Shown piece by piece: positions 15,784 to 23,943 of a stretch of DNA of 37,394 nt; the first letter of the stretch is position 1, and every line of letters starts with the position of its first letter. A program made the position numbers and the translations under genes. The stretch comes from Flavobacteriales bacterium. Lineage in GTDB: Bacteria > Bacteroidota > Bacteroidia > Flavobacteriales_D > Crocinitomicaceae. The notes beneath the pieces are model-generated. The model searched no databases. It saw only the letters and a program-made list of their open reading frames with translations, and was not told the origin of the DNA. The stretch covers positions 1 to 37,394 of the forward strand of contig JABXHO010000128.1 of the NCBI GenBank assembly GCA_013373595.1, read 5' to 3'.

Positions 15784-17237
15784 TCTATAATTAATTTTTG
15801 AAGGCCTACTTTGCCATCTACTTCAACCTTTACGAAGTAAATGCCGGAAGAGATTGCCGAAACATCAATGGCATTAGAAGGTTGATTAACCGACTTTTTC
15901 AGAATAACCTGTCCAAAACTGTTGATGATTTCAATTTCTAAATCGGAACCTGACTCTGATTTGATCATCAAATAATCTTCTGCTGGATTCGGGTAGATAT
16001 CGATTCCTAGAGAAACTGCGGTTTCATCGATCCCAACCAATTGCTCCAGATTGTGGGGGGCCAGGCAGTAAGGAAATGAATCATTCGGACCAATTTTTAC
16101 CACGCATACATGATGATAGCCCAAGTCGACACTGTTTGTTCCTCCAATGCCAATTACACCTCCATCACTTGTTGGGATAAGTTGATTCAAAAAATCGGGT
16201 TCATAATGTGCAATAGTCGCAGCAGTCTGCTCCCAATATAACGTGTCCGAGAAACGCGCAATACCAATATCGTTGAAGCCATCAGGATACGACCATATAT
16301 CAGCCAAACTGTAGGCAATGTAGTATTTGTTGGGTGTTTCGTAGGGCGAAATAGCAATGGCTTTTCGTTCTCCCGATGAACCAGAGTACCGTTCGCGAAT
16401 AATGCCTCCATTCAAATCGAGGCGGAAATAAAATTCAAAAAGTAAGGTGTCGTTGTATTTGTCCGTGTATCCCACTCCTGCAATTTCGGAGTTCACTACG
16501 TGAATGTCGTTGATGTAGGTGTTTCCTTTGTACCCGTACTGCTTTGTCCACTCGATGGAGCCATCGTCGTATAGTTTCATAACGCAGCCCTTGATGTTCA
16601 GCGAATCTGTGGAATACATTGATCCAGCCAAGAAATACGTCGAGTCGTCAAGTGGATGAATGCTTGTGAGCATGTCGTCGTAGTCTGTACCGATTTGCTT
16701 GGTCCATAGGGTATCACCGTTTTTGTCTGCTCGAACGATGTACATGTCTTTGTTGTTGTTGAAGGTTGAATTCGTTTCTCCAACCATCAAAATCCCCGTA
16801 TCAGCTGTCATCACAGCATCATATACGCGTTCCCATCCGAAATCGCCATAACTCTTTTCCCATTCTAAATTTCCCGCTTCATCCGTTTTGACAAGATAGA
16901 AGTCGTAGGCGCCATTTCCATAAGAATTCGAGTGCCCTGCAATATAGAATCCGACGTTTTGCTTGTACAGCACGCGTCGACCGACATCCGTTTCTGGGCC
17001 GCCGTAATGATTCGACCATTGATAGGTACCAACGCTGTCAATCTTTAGTAAAAATGCTTCTGCACCTGCGCCAAAAAAACTACTCGACGAACCCGTAATC
17101 ACATAGCTGCTGTCCTCCAATTGGACAATTCCTTCTCCGTAATCATCTCCATTATCAGAATACAACTTAAAAAAGTTGATCTGACCAAAGCTGGATTGTG
17201 CAAGGAGCAAAAAAATAAAGATGCGGATGATTGGCAT
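15780..17237 (-). CDS. T9SS-secreted beta-propeller-like protein
   Basis: The 485-aa protein has a signal peptide (IFIFLLLAQSSFGQ). About six degenerate ~50-residue repeats follow, of the type FLLKIDSVGTYQWSNHYGG, then GxxxDV and a strand ending in GxSNS. Later copies read YLVKTDEAGNLEWEKSYG and YIVRADKNGDTLWTKQIG. This pattern fits SBBP/delta-60-type beta-propeller blades, common in secreted Bacteroidota proteins. The C-terminus is a type A T9SS sorting domain (IDIYPNPAEDYLMIK ... GLQKLIIE). It is the first gene of a two-gene operon with the 305-aa protein. The function is unknown; a surface binding or adhesion role is plausible. Confidence 0.82.
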   Translation of the reverse strand: MPIIRIFIFLLLAQSSFGQINFFKLYSDNGDDYGEGIVQLEDSSYVITGSSSSFFGAGAEAFLLKIDSVGTYQWSNHYGGPETDVGRRVLYKQNVGFYIAGHSNSYGNGAYDFYLVKTDEAGNLEWEKSYGDFGWERVYDAVMTADTGILMVGETNSTFNNNKDMYIVRADKNGDTLWTKQIGTDYDDMLTSIHPLDDSTYFLAGSMYSTDSLNIKGCVMKLYDDGSIEWTKQYGYKGNTYINDIHVVNSEIAGVGYTDKYNDTLLFEFYFRLDLNGGIIRERYSGSSGERKAIAISPYETPNKYYIAYSLADIWSYPDGFNDIGIARFSDTLYWEQTAATIAHYEPDFLNQLIPTSDGGVIGIGGTNSVDLGYHHVCVVKIGPNDSFPYCLAPHNLEQLVGIDETAVSLGIDIYPNPAEDYLMIKSESGSDLEIEIINSFGQVILKKSVNQPSNAIDVSAISSGIYFVKVEVDGKVGLQKLIIE

Positions 17238-17412
17238 TGACTCTTGAACGTTTTCGAGGTTAAATCGGTTGGTGACTACTTGAAACGAAGGTAATTAATT
17301 TTGATCAGAAATAATCTACGATTCATTCTTCCAAGGATTTGAGTATCGGATAGTGTGTTTGGGAAATCAGAAAGAGGAGTGACCGGATCATCAATAAATC
17401 CAACCGTGGAAC

Positions 17413-18462
17413 CTACAATTTTCCTTTCTCAGAGAGTAGAATGGCAACCTTACGCGTATTGGGAAATTGAGCCATCACAATAATCATGGCAACCGTAATC
17501 GGAACACTCAAAAGCATTCCAGTGATTCCCCATAAACTTCCCCAAACGGCTAATGCAACAATCCCAAAAAGTGGACTGATATTTAAGGTGTTTCCCATAA
17601 TACGTGGCTCCAAATAGTTTCCAATTGCCACTTGAAATGCACCAATTACGAAGAGAATAATCAAAAACGGAATGAACTCTGCGAATTGAATCAATGAGAA
17701 AATAGCAGGGAGCGTGGTTCCCAAAATAGGTCCAATTGAAGGAATAAATGAGAAGAAAAAGATGAGGGCAGCCCAGAAAAAAGGACTGTCTATTCCTACA
17801 GAATACAACACAATGTAGGCAATAGAAGCGGTCACAAAATTGATCAACGACTTAAGGACGATGTATCGCGAAAGCATTTTATCAATCTTTGAGAAAATCG
17901 ATGAAACACGTTCGTATTTTTCATCAGTTGATACAATCAAACGAATTTTGTTTGTAAACAGGCCTTCCTCGATAAAAAGGAAAATCGTGTAGAAAACAAT
18001 CATCATCATGTTGCCCAAAATCCCTGAAATCGAGGAGAATAACGAACTTAAATAATCGATATTGATAATACTACTAATCGAATCGGTAATGGTTGTTTTA
18101 GTGGTTGTTACGTCAACACCAAACAAGTCATTAATCAGGAAACTTATTTTGTGGGAGATGATTTCGATGTTCTCGCTATACGAGTCTGCAGAGAGAATCA
18201 GTTGTTCAATATTTGTGGTTAAAACTCTTCCAACAAACATCACAACAGAAAACACGAGTAAAGAGGCCAAAAACGTTTTGATCCACTTTGGAATGTATTT
18301 GTGTATAAACTCAATCTTGTCGAGTGAGTTGCGTGTTTTCTTAACAACAAACCAAATCAGCAACGATACGATAAATGGAATGAAGATAGATTGCGCTACA
18401 CTCAACGCGAAAACGACGAGGGTTACTGTGATTAACCAAGAGGCAATGCGATCAACTTTCAT
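17413..18462 (-). CDS. AI-2E family transporter (PerM/TqsA-like permease)
   Basis: The 349-aa inner-membrane protein has paired N-terminal helices (LITVTLVVFALSVAQSIFIP and IVSLLIWFVV), a third near residue 65, an amphipathic ~100-residue middle section and a cluster of C-terminal helices. Conserved AI-2E-family features are PFFWAALIFFFSFIPSIGPILG (about residues 231-252), LEPRIMGNTLNISPLFGIVALAVWGSLWGITG and the ending LLSVPITVAMIIVM. The family includes TqsA and sodium/proton antiporters, so the autoinducer name should not be taken as proof of substrate. It lies between the T9SS pair and a small membrane protein on the same strand. Confidence 0.88.
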   Translation of the reverse strand: MKVDRIASWLITVTLVVFALSVAQSIFIPFIVSLLIWFVVKKTRNSLDKIEFIHKYIPKWIKTFLASLLVFSVVMFVGRVLTTNIEQLILSADSYSENIEIISHKISFLINDLFGVDVTTTKTTITDSISSIINIDYLSSLFSSISGILGNMMMIVFYTIFLFIEEGLFTNKIRLIVSTDEKYERVSSIFSKIDKMLSRYIVLKSLINFVTASIAYIVLYSVGIDSPFFWAALIFFFSFIPSIGPILGTTLPAIFSLIQFAEFIPFLIILFVIGAFQVAIGNYLEPRIMGNTLNISPLFGIVALAVWGSLWGITGMLLSVPITVAMIIVMAQFPNTRKVAILLSEKGKL

Positions 18463-18505
18463 GATTTAAAAGTAAGCAACTTTTTAGAGCTAACGACGAA
18501 GTGGT

Positions 18506-18913
18506 CTAATTTGAACCAATAAAACGGTAATTGAGGGTTAAATTTCCTTTCGCATTTCCATCTGTAGAGATGTCCATGAAACAAGTATCGGACGACCAAT
18601 TTAGGAAGTTTACGTGTTCGATTTCTCCTTTTTTGATCGTTACACGTTGAATGTTTTTCTGGGCAGAATCATACGTTAAAATGGAGACATTTTGGTTCGA
18701 TTCACCGATGATTTCAAATTCTAAACTGGAGATATTTTTTTGCTTTTCAGTAGGGACTAATATCAGTTTATGGTCCTTTTTTAAGTCAATTTCCTTCGTT
18801 TGCTCCGAATTATTTAAGTAAAAAGGAACGATGTAATTGGTATAGGCAAAATAGCCCAGAACAATGATTATTGCCGTGATTATGAGTGTTACGGGGGTTA
18901 GCTTTGACTTCAT
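18506..18913 (-). CDS. uncharacterised single-pass membrane protein
   Basis: The 135-aa protein has one N-terminal membrane helix (VTLIITAIIIVLGYFAYTNY, about residues 8-27) and a soluble region rich in beta strands (KDHKLILVPTEKQKNISSLEFEI, ending LTLNYRFIG). I do not recognise a family; the strand pattern resembles small extracytoplasmic beta domains. It lies 43 bp upstream of the AI-2E gene on the same strand and may share its transcript. Its start is 3 bases from a plus-strand ATG that belongs to the riboswitch leader region and is not a gene. Confidence 0.6.
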   Translation of the reverse strand: MKSKLTPVTLIITAIIIVLGYFAYTNYIVPFYLNNSEQTKEIDLKKDHKLILVPTEKQKNISSLEFEIIGESNQNVSILTYDSAQKNIQRVTIKKGEIEHVNFLNWSSDTCFMDISTDGNAKGNLTLNYRFIGSN

Positions 18914-18950
18914 GAAATGGAAAAAAGTTTTGAAATATCCTCGATTTCTC

Positions 18951-18982
18951 TTGCAAGAATCAAAACAAAATTAAGACATTTG
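18951..18982 (+). promoter_or_regulatory. probable promoter of the methionine operon
   Basis: A TTG at 18951-18953 is followed after exactly 21 bp by GACATTTG (18975-18982), which differs from TAnnTTTG at one fixed position. The spacing fits the Bacteroidota -33/-7 layout. Transcription from here would start about 25 bases before the riboswitch. Confidence 0.5.
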
Positions 18983-19012
18983 TGGCATCATATCCATAAC
19001 GATGGAATAATG

Positions 19013-19141
19013 ATTTATACAGAAGAGGGTAGAGACAGGCTCGATGATCCTCTGGCAACCAACTTTAAGTGCGTCTTCGACGTATTGGAAAACCGGTGCC
19101 AATTCCTGATTCCTCTCAATGGTGAGTGGAAGAATATAAAT
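19013..19141 (+). promoter_or_regulatory. SAM-I (S-box) riboswitch controlling the methionine operon
   Basis: The leader carries the S-box core in order: AGAGGGTAGAGACAGGC (from about 19024), GATCCTCTGGCAACC (with GGCAACC at 19054-19060) and GGTGCCAATTCC (19095-19106). The closing P1 helix is ATTTATA (19013-19019) pairing with TATAAAT (19135-19141). This is the SAM-I aptamer, which binds S-adenosylmethionine and lowers expression when it is plentiful. A 115-codon frame over this region is incidental. Below it lie metX, hom, an OsmC-family gene and metZ, so the operon should be switched off by SAM. Confidence 0.92.
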
Positions 19142-19240
19142 TTAATTGGTATGAAAAACGTACAACAATTCTTCGTCGTCCAGCTTGGACACCCGTCACT
19201 CTCTCAACAGAGAAAATCAATCATCTTATTTTTTGAAATG

Positions 19241-19287
19241 AACCGCGCCTGCCGTATGGCATAGTGTCAATTTCCCTCCGGTTTTTT
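19241..19287 (+). terminator. possible riboswitch expression-platform terminator
   Basis: AACCG (19241-19245) pairs with CGGTT (19279-19283), and T residues continue to 19287. The stem is only 5 bp with a large loop that holds a small GCC/GGC hairpin, so this is a weak candidate. A TATCATTG box at 19297-19304 (one mismatch to TAnnTTTG) could be a second promoter just after it. Confidence 0.3.
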
Positions 19288-19330
19288 AGCGCAATTTATC
19301 ATTGTGCCTCATCCTTTTATTTCAAAAAAA

Positions 19331-20401
19331 ATGTATTCAATTCAATTAACGACACCGTTCCAGTTGGAATCTGGTGAACAAATCGAAAACCTCGAAATCG
19401 GGTTTAATATCTATGGAAAACTTAATCCAGCGAGAGATAATGTTGTGTGGGTATGCCATGCGTTAACAGCAAATAGCGATGTCTTTTCGTGGTGGGAAGG
19501 ACTCTTTGGAGAAAATAAATTGTTCAATGCAGAAGATCATTTCATCGTATGTGTAAATGCGCTCGGATCATGCTACGGAACAACAGGTCCGAACTCTCCT
19601 TCAATCAACAAACGTCCATTGTTAGACGAATTCCCATTCATCACAACCCGTGATATGGCTCGGATTAATGAAGAGCTTCGTTTCATCTTGGGTATTGAAA
19701 AAATAGCACTTCTGATAGGAGCGTCACTGGGTGGACAACAAGCACTTGAGTGGGCCATTCAAGCACCGAACCTACATGAAAAACTGGCTTTGATTGCCAC
19801 AAATGCGCGCCATTCTGCCTACGGAATTGCCTTCAACGAAAGTCAACGTTTGGCGATTTTCTCAGATCCAACTTATGGTAATGGGAGAATTGACGGCGGT
19901 CGACAAGGCTTGATTGCCGCAAGAAGCATTGCCATGCTGAGCTATCGAACCTACAGTTCTTATGTGAAAACACAAACCAATCCCGGAAATCATGTCGTTG
20001 AATCTTTTTTGGCGAGTAGCTATCAAGAATATCAAGGAAGGAAACTCGCGGACCGTTTTAGCGCATATTCGTATGTCACGCTTTCTCGTGCTATGGACGC
20101 TCACAATGTGGGACGAAATCGGGAGTCAGTGGAGGCCGCGCTTTCATCAATTACTCCGAAAACCTTGGTGGTTGGAATTACAACGGATCAATTGTTTCCT
20201 GTTTCGGAACAACGCTTTTTAGCCAAACACATCGGTAATGCAAGTTATGCGGAAATCCAATCTGAATACGGTCACGACGGCTTTTTAATCGAATACAACC
20301 AACTCGAGAAACTACTCGATGCTTTTCTCACAAATCAACCTCCTGAAAACTACTCAGAAGTAATACAAAACAATCAAACACAATTTAAACTAGTAAAATG
20401 A
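19331..20401 (+). CDS. metX: homoserine O-acetyltransferase
   Basis: The 356-aa enzyme transfers an acetyl group from acetyl-CoA to homoserine, the committing step of methionine synthesis in this branch. It is an alpha/beta hydrolase-fold acyltransferase. The nucleophile elbow GASLGGQQALEWA carries Ser132, and the segments VCVNALGSCYGTTGP and PFITTRDMARINEELRF are diagnostic of MetX. The acid lies in ITTDQLFPV and the histidine in YGHDGFLIE. An in-frame GTG at 19304 would add nine residues but overlaps a possible promoter box, so I use ATG 19331. The stop overlaps the hom ATG (ATGA). Some MetX relatives use succinyl-CoA; this cannot be excluded by eye. Confidence 0.92.
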   Translation: MYSIQLTTPFQLESGEQIENLEIGFNIYGKLNPARDNVVWVCHALTANSDVFSWWEGLFGENKLFNAEDHFIVCVNALGSCYGTTGPNSPSINKRPLLDEFPFITTRDMARINEELRFILGIEKIALLIGASLGGQQALEWAIQAPNLHEKLALIATNARHSAYGIAFNESQRLAIFSDPTYGNGRIDGGRQGLIAARSIAMLSYRTYSSYVKTQTNPGNHVVESFLASSYQEYQGRKLADRFSAYSYVTLSRAMDAHNVGRNRESVEAALSSITPKTLVVGITTDQLFPVSEQRFLAKHIGNASYAEIQSEYGHDGFLIEYNQLEKLLDAFLTNQPPENYSEVIQNNQTQFKLVK

Positions 20402-21642
20402 AAAAGGAACTAACCATTGGATTAATTGGCTTCGGGTGCGTGGGGTTCGGTCTTTATGAAATACTGAACCAATCGAGGTTGATTGACGCAAGAATTAAAC
20501 GAATTGTAGTGAAAGATCGCTACAAGCGAAGAGAAATTGGACAGGAAAATTTTTCGTTCAGTGTGAGTGATATTCTCGAAGATGAGGAGATAAATGTTGT
20601 GGTTGAGCTCATCGATGATAGTGAGCAGGCATTCGAAATGGTGAAAAAAGCCTTCGCTGCAGGTAAAGATGTTGTTTCAGCAAACAAAAAGATGATCGCG
20701 GAACATTTGGATGAATTACTGGAACTAGCGGAAGAAAACGAGGTGTCTTTCTTGTATGAAGGAGCCGTAGGTGGATCTATTCCTATTCTCAGAAACTTGG
20801 AAGAATACTACAACAACGACACACTCACATCCTTGGAAGGAATTGTGAATGGAACAACCAATTATATCCTCACAAAATCCAACAGTGGAATTGGCTACGA
20901 TGAAGCTCTGGCGGAAGCTCAAAAGTTAGGCTTTGCAGAGTCAAATCCCACGCTAGACGTGGATGGCTATGATTCGAAGTACAAACTCTCGATTCTTCTT
21001 AAGCATGCATTTGGGTTAACGGTACAGCCGAAAAGCTTGTTTAATCTTGGTATTCGCCACGTTTCTGATCACGCAGTTTCTTACGCAAGAGAAAAAGGAT
21101 ACCGTATCAAATTGTTTTCCCGAGCAGAAAAACTGGGAGATAAGGTTGTTGGGTTTGTGGCGCCTCACTTTGTGAAATCAGATCATTTTGCATTTGGAGT
21201 GAATGATGAATTCAACGCAGTTGTTTTGCAAGGTTTGTTTTCAGATCAACAACTTTTCCTCGGGAAAGGTGCTGGAAGTCATCCAACGGCAAGTGCAGTA
21301 CTTTCGGATATTTCTGCGCTCAAATTCAATTACAAATACGAATACAGAAAATCGGAATCGAATGGAGAGGTGGAGTTTTCAAATGATTTCTTCGTCAAAA
21401 TCTACTTGGAATCTAAATACATTGAAGCGATCAATGAAGTACCTTTTTATCACGTGGATGAACTGTTTCAAAGTGATCACATCAATTACCAAACGGGTTG
21501 GGTAAAGTTTAGTGAACTAAAAACTTTCGACTTTAATCACAAGGAGGAGGTGTCGCTCGTGGTATTGCCCGAGCCGTTAAGAGAATCCATTCCTTCAAAT
21601 AAAATGGCCAACAGACCTTTGCTTGAAAATTTATACACGTAA
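20398..21642 (+). CDS. hom: homoserine dehydrogenase
   Basis: The 414-aa enzyme reduces aspartate semialdehyde to homoserine, the substrate of metX. The nucleotide-binding motif GLIGFGCVGFGLYEIL is at residues about 8-23. The catalytic domain shows EGAVGGSIPILRNLEEYY, GIVNGTTNYILT and LGFAESNPTLDVDGYDSKYK, with the conserved glutamate, aspartate and lysine of the active site. The C-terminal region after residue 320 corresponds to the usual ACT regulatory position but is divergent; feedback control may be weak, with the riboswitch taking over. It is monofunctional, without an aspartokinase domain. The ATG overlaps the metX stop, showing tight coupling. Confidence 0.92.
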   Translation: MKKELTIGLIGFGCVGFGLYEILNQSRLIDARIKRIVVKDRYKRREIGQENFSFSVSDILEDEEINVVVELIDDSEQAFEMVKKAFAAGKDVVSANKKMIAEHLDELLELAEENEVSFLYEGAVGGSIPILRNLEEYYNNDTLTSLEGIVNGTTNYILTKSNSGIGYDEALAEAQKLGFAESNPTLDVDGYDSKYKLSILLKHAFGLTVQPKSLFNLGIRHVSDHAVSYAREKGYRIKLFSRAEKLGDKVVGFVAPHFVKSDHFAFGVNDEFNAVVLQGLFSDQQLFLGKGAGSHPTASAVLSDISALKFNYKYEYRKSESNGEVEFSNDFFVKIYLESKYIEAINEVPFYHVDELFQSDHINYQTGWVKFSELKTFDFNHKEEVSLVVLPEPLRESIPSNKMANRPLLENLYT

Positions 21643-21708
21643 ATAACTGTACATAGTAATGCAGGGCAACGGCATTGTTGTATGGAGTTCGTTTAAGAAA
21701 TTATCGAT

Positions 21709-22125
21709 ATGAAATTAGAATTAGAAAGAATAGAAGAACCATTTGTGTTCAAAGTTGAAAATGAAGCAGGATGGTCCTGTCAGATAGATGCAAGTGAAGC
21801 AATTGGAGGTAAGCAGAAAGGAATGCGTCCGATGGAGTTGTTAGCGGCTTCTTTAGCGGGTTGTGCATCCATCGATATTACGCGCATTTTGACAAAAAAA
21901 CGGATTCCAACGAGTCAGTTTTCCATTTCGATTGAAGCAAAGCGATCGGATAGCTTGCCGTCGCCATTTGAATGGATAATTCTCAATATTCACTTGGATG
22001 AAACGATTGATCAAGAGGTGGTGAAACAAGTGGTCGAACTCACGCTGAATAAATATTGTTCGGTGGCGGCTTCTTTGAAGAAATCCATCACCATTCGTTA
22101 CACCATTAATGACAAATCGCTATGA
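21709..22125 (+). CDS. OsmC family protein in the methionine operon
   Basis: The 138-aa protein is an OsmC/YhfA-type small domain. The two conserved cysteines that reduce organic hydroperoxides are present: Cys52 in AASLAGCASID and Cys117 in NKYCSVAASLKK. The MRPMELLAASLAGC start of the central helix is typical. It lies between hom (66-bp gap) and metZ (4-bp overlap), inside a SAM-riboswitch operon, so it is likely made under methionine limitation. It could protect thiol intermediates or handle a sulfur compound; the substrate is unknown. Confidence 0.85.
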   Translation: MKLELERIEEPFVFKVENEAGWSCQIDASEAIGGKQKGMRPMELLAASLAGCASIDITRILTKKRIPTSQFSISIEAKRSDSLPSPFEWIILNIHLDETIDQEVVKQVVELTLNKYCSVAASLKKSITIRYTINDKSL

Positions 22126-23297
22126 AAAATTTGGAGACAATAGCCATTCGAACCCAATACGAGCGAACCGATTCCAGTGAGCATTCGGTGCCGTTGTATT
22201 TAACAAGTAGTTATGTGTTTGAAGACGCGGAAGACATGCGTAGTCAGTTTGCGGAGGAGAAAGAAGGGCATATTTATTCGCGCTATGCCAATCCGAATGT
22301 CGAGGAATTCATCGAGAAGTTAAGGTTGATGGAAGGAGCGGAAGCGGGTTGGGCAACGGCAACGGGAATGGCGGCTGTTTTCTCATGCTTTGCTGGATTA
22401 TTAAAAAGTGGAGATCACATTGTTTCGTCTCGATCTGTTTTCGGGTCAACACACAAGTTGTTCACGGAAATTCTTCCAAAGTGGGGCATCGAAACGACCT
22501 ACGTGGATGCGCAGGACCTAAATGGATTTCAATCGGCGATTCGTCCTGAAACGAAAATCCTATACGCAGAAACACCGAGCAATCCTGCATTGGAAATCTT
22601 GGATCTCGAAGCGATTGGAGCGATCTGCAAAAAGAACAATATTCTATTCGCAATTGATAACTGTTTTGCGACGCCAATTTTACAGCGCCCAATCGAATTA
22701 GGAGCGGATATCGTCATTCACTCCGCTACCAAATACATTGATGGTCAAGGGAGAACGCTGGGAGGCGCGATTCTTTCTTCGAAAGAAGTGATCGGTCAAA
22801 TTAAAGGCTTCGCACGACACTCAGGACCAGCGCTCAGTCCATTCAATGCATGGGTGTTGTCGAAATCCATCGAAACCTTGTCTTTGCGGATGGAGCGTCA
22901 CAGCGATAATGCGCTGAAAATTGCCGAACTTCTGGAAAAACATGAAGGTGTTCAATCTGTACGTTATCCATTTTTAGCTTCTCATCCGAATCATACTTTA
23001 GCAAAGAAACAAATGTCCTTGGGAGGCGGCATTGTGACTTTTGAGATAAAAGGTGGAATTGAAGCCGGAAAACAATTTTTGGATCATTTGAAAATGTTCT
23101 CACTTACGGCCAATTTAGGAGATACCCGAAGCATTGCGACACACCCAGCGTCAACTACCCATTCGAAATTACACCCTGAAGAAAGGGCTGAAGTGGGAAT
23201 CACAGATGGATTGGTTCGACTTTCCATTGGCTTAGAGAACTGGAAAGACATTTGGGAAGATATCGATCAAGCATTGAGATTCTTACGTCCGAAATAG
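22122..23297 (+). CDS. metZ: O-succinyl/O-acetylhomoserine sulfhydrylase
   Basis: The 391-aa PLP enzyme of the Cys/Met metabolism family combines an activated homoserine with sulfide to give homocysteine. The PLP lysine is Lys204 in SATKYIDGQGRTLGGAIL; the DGQGR-LGG sequence is characteristic of MetZ. Other motifs are YSRYANPNVEEFIEKL, GMAAVF, YAETPSNPALEI and the DNCFATP phosphate-site region. Because metX is the partner gene, the natural substrate is probably O-acetylhomoserine even though MetZ is named for the succinyl ester. It is the last gene of the operon. Confidence 0.88.
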   Translation: MKNLETIAIRTQYERTDSSEHSVPLYLTSSYVFEDAEDMRSQFAEEKEGHIYSRYANPNVEEFIEKLRLMEGAEAGWATATGMAAVFSCFAGLLKSGDHIVSSRSVFGSTHKLFTEILPKWGIETTYVDAQDLNGFQSAIRPETKILYAETPSNPALEILDLEAIGAICKKNNILFAIDNCFATPILQRPIELGADIVIHSATKYIDGQGRTLGGAILSSKEVIGQIKGFARHSGPALSPFNAWVLSKSIETLSLRMERHSDNALKIAELLEKHEGVQSVRYPFLASHPNHTLAKKQMSLGGGIVTFEIKGGIEAGKQFLDHLKMFSLTANLGDTRSIATHPASTTHSKLHPEERAEVGITDGLVRLSIGLENWKDIWEDIDQALRFLRPK

Positions 23298-23318
23298 CCT
23301 AAAACTCGGCTTTAACCT

Positions 23319-23326
23319 TATCTTTG
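23319..23326 (+). promoter_or_regulatory. -7 promoter box for the FKBP gene pair
   Basis: A perfect TATCTTTG ends 16 bases before the ATG at 23343. It lies just after the metZ stop and separates the isomerase genes from the methionine operon. No clear -33 element was seen. Confidence 0.55.
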
Positions 23327-23342
23327 CTCAAAATAAGTTTGA

Positions 23343-23942
23343 ATGACAGATGAAATAAAAGCAGTAAGTTACTGCATAGGAATGAGTGTTGCAGGAAGTT
23401 TAAAGCAACAAAACTTAGGAGACATCTCACCAGAGGTAATTGGTGAAGCGATCAAAGATATCTTTGAAGGAAATGAATTGAAGTACTCGCAAGAAGAAGC
23501 GGATGGAATCATTCAAAAGTACCTTCAAGGAGTAATGGAAAAGAAATTTGAGGTAAATAAAGAAGTAGGAGAGGCATTCCTCGCTGAAAACGCAAAGCGT
23601 GATGAGGTAACAACTACAGCTTCTGGTTTACAATATGAAGTAATGGAAGAAGGTAGCGGAGACAAGCCTTCTGAAACGAGTAACGTGACAGTACACTACC
23701 ACGGAACCTTGATTAACGGAACAGTATTCGATAGTTCAATGGAACGCGGACAGCCTGCTTCTTTCGGAGTAAATCAAGTGATTAAAGGATGGACAGAAGC
23801 GCTTCAGTTGATGAGCCCAGGTGCAAAATACCGTTTGTTTATCCCACAAGATTTGGCCTACGGAGCAAATCCTCACCCAGGTGGAGCGATTGAGCCATAC
23901 ATGGCATTGATTTTTGATGTTGAATTATTAGAAGTTGCATAA
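23343..23942 (+). CDS. FKBP-type peptidyl-prolyl cis-trans isomerase (FklB-like)
   Basis: The 199-aa protein has an N-terminal helical dimerisation domain (VSYCIGMSVAGSLKQQ ... EEADGIIQKYLQGVMEKK) and a C-terminal FKBP domain from about residue 95. The domain keeps the catalytic pocket: VTVHYHGTLINGTVFDSS, with Tyr, Phe and Asp, VIKGWTEALQLM with the floor tryptophan, YRLFIPQDLAYG and the final FDVELLEV. It has no signal peptide, so it is the cytosolic FklB/FKBP22 type. It acts as a prolyl isomerase and chaperone. The gene ends one base before the start of the lipoprotein FKBP gene. Confidence 0.9.
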   Translation: MTDEIKAVSYCIGMSVAGSLKQQNLGDISPEVIGEAIKDIFEGNELKYSQEEADGIIQKYLQGVMEKKFEVNKEVGEAFLAENAKRDEVTTTASGLQYEVMEEGSGDKPSETSNVTVHYHGTLINGTVFDSSMERGQPASFGVNQVIKGWTEALQLMSPGAKYRLFIPQDLAYGANPHPGGAIEPYMALIFDVELLEVA

Positions 23943-23943
23943 G

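Noticed and set aside
18917-19264. 115-codon plus-strand frame upstream of metX
   Set aside because: It runs through the S-box aptamer, whose conserved core explains the sequence; the translated product matches no family I know.
21660-21713. 17-codon frame before the OsmC gene
   Set aside because: It overlaps the OsmC start in ATGA style, but it is very short and shows no conserved feature, so it is not called.
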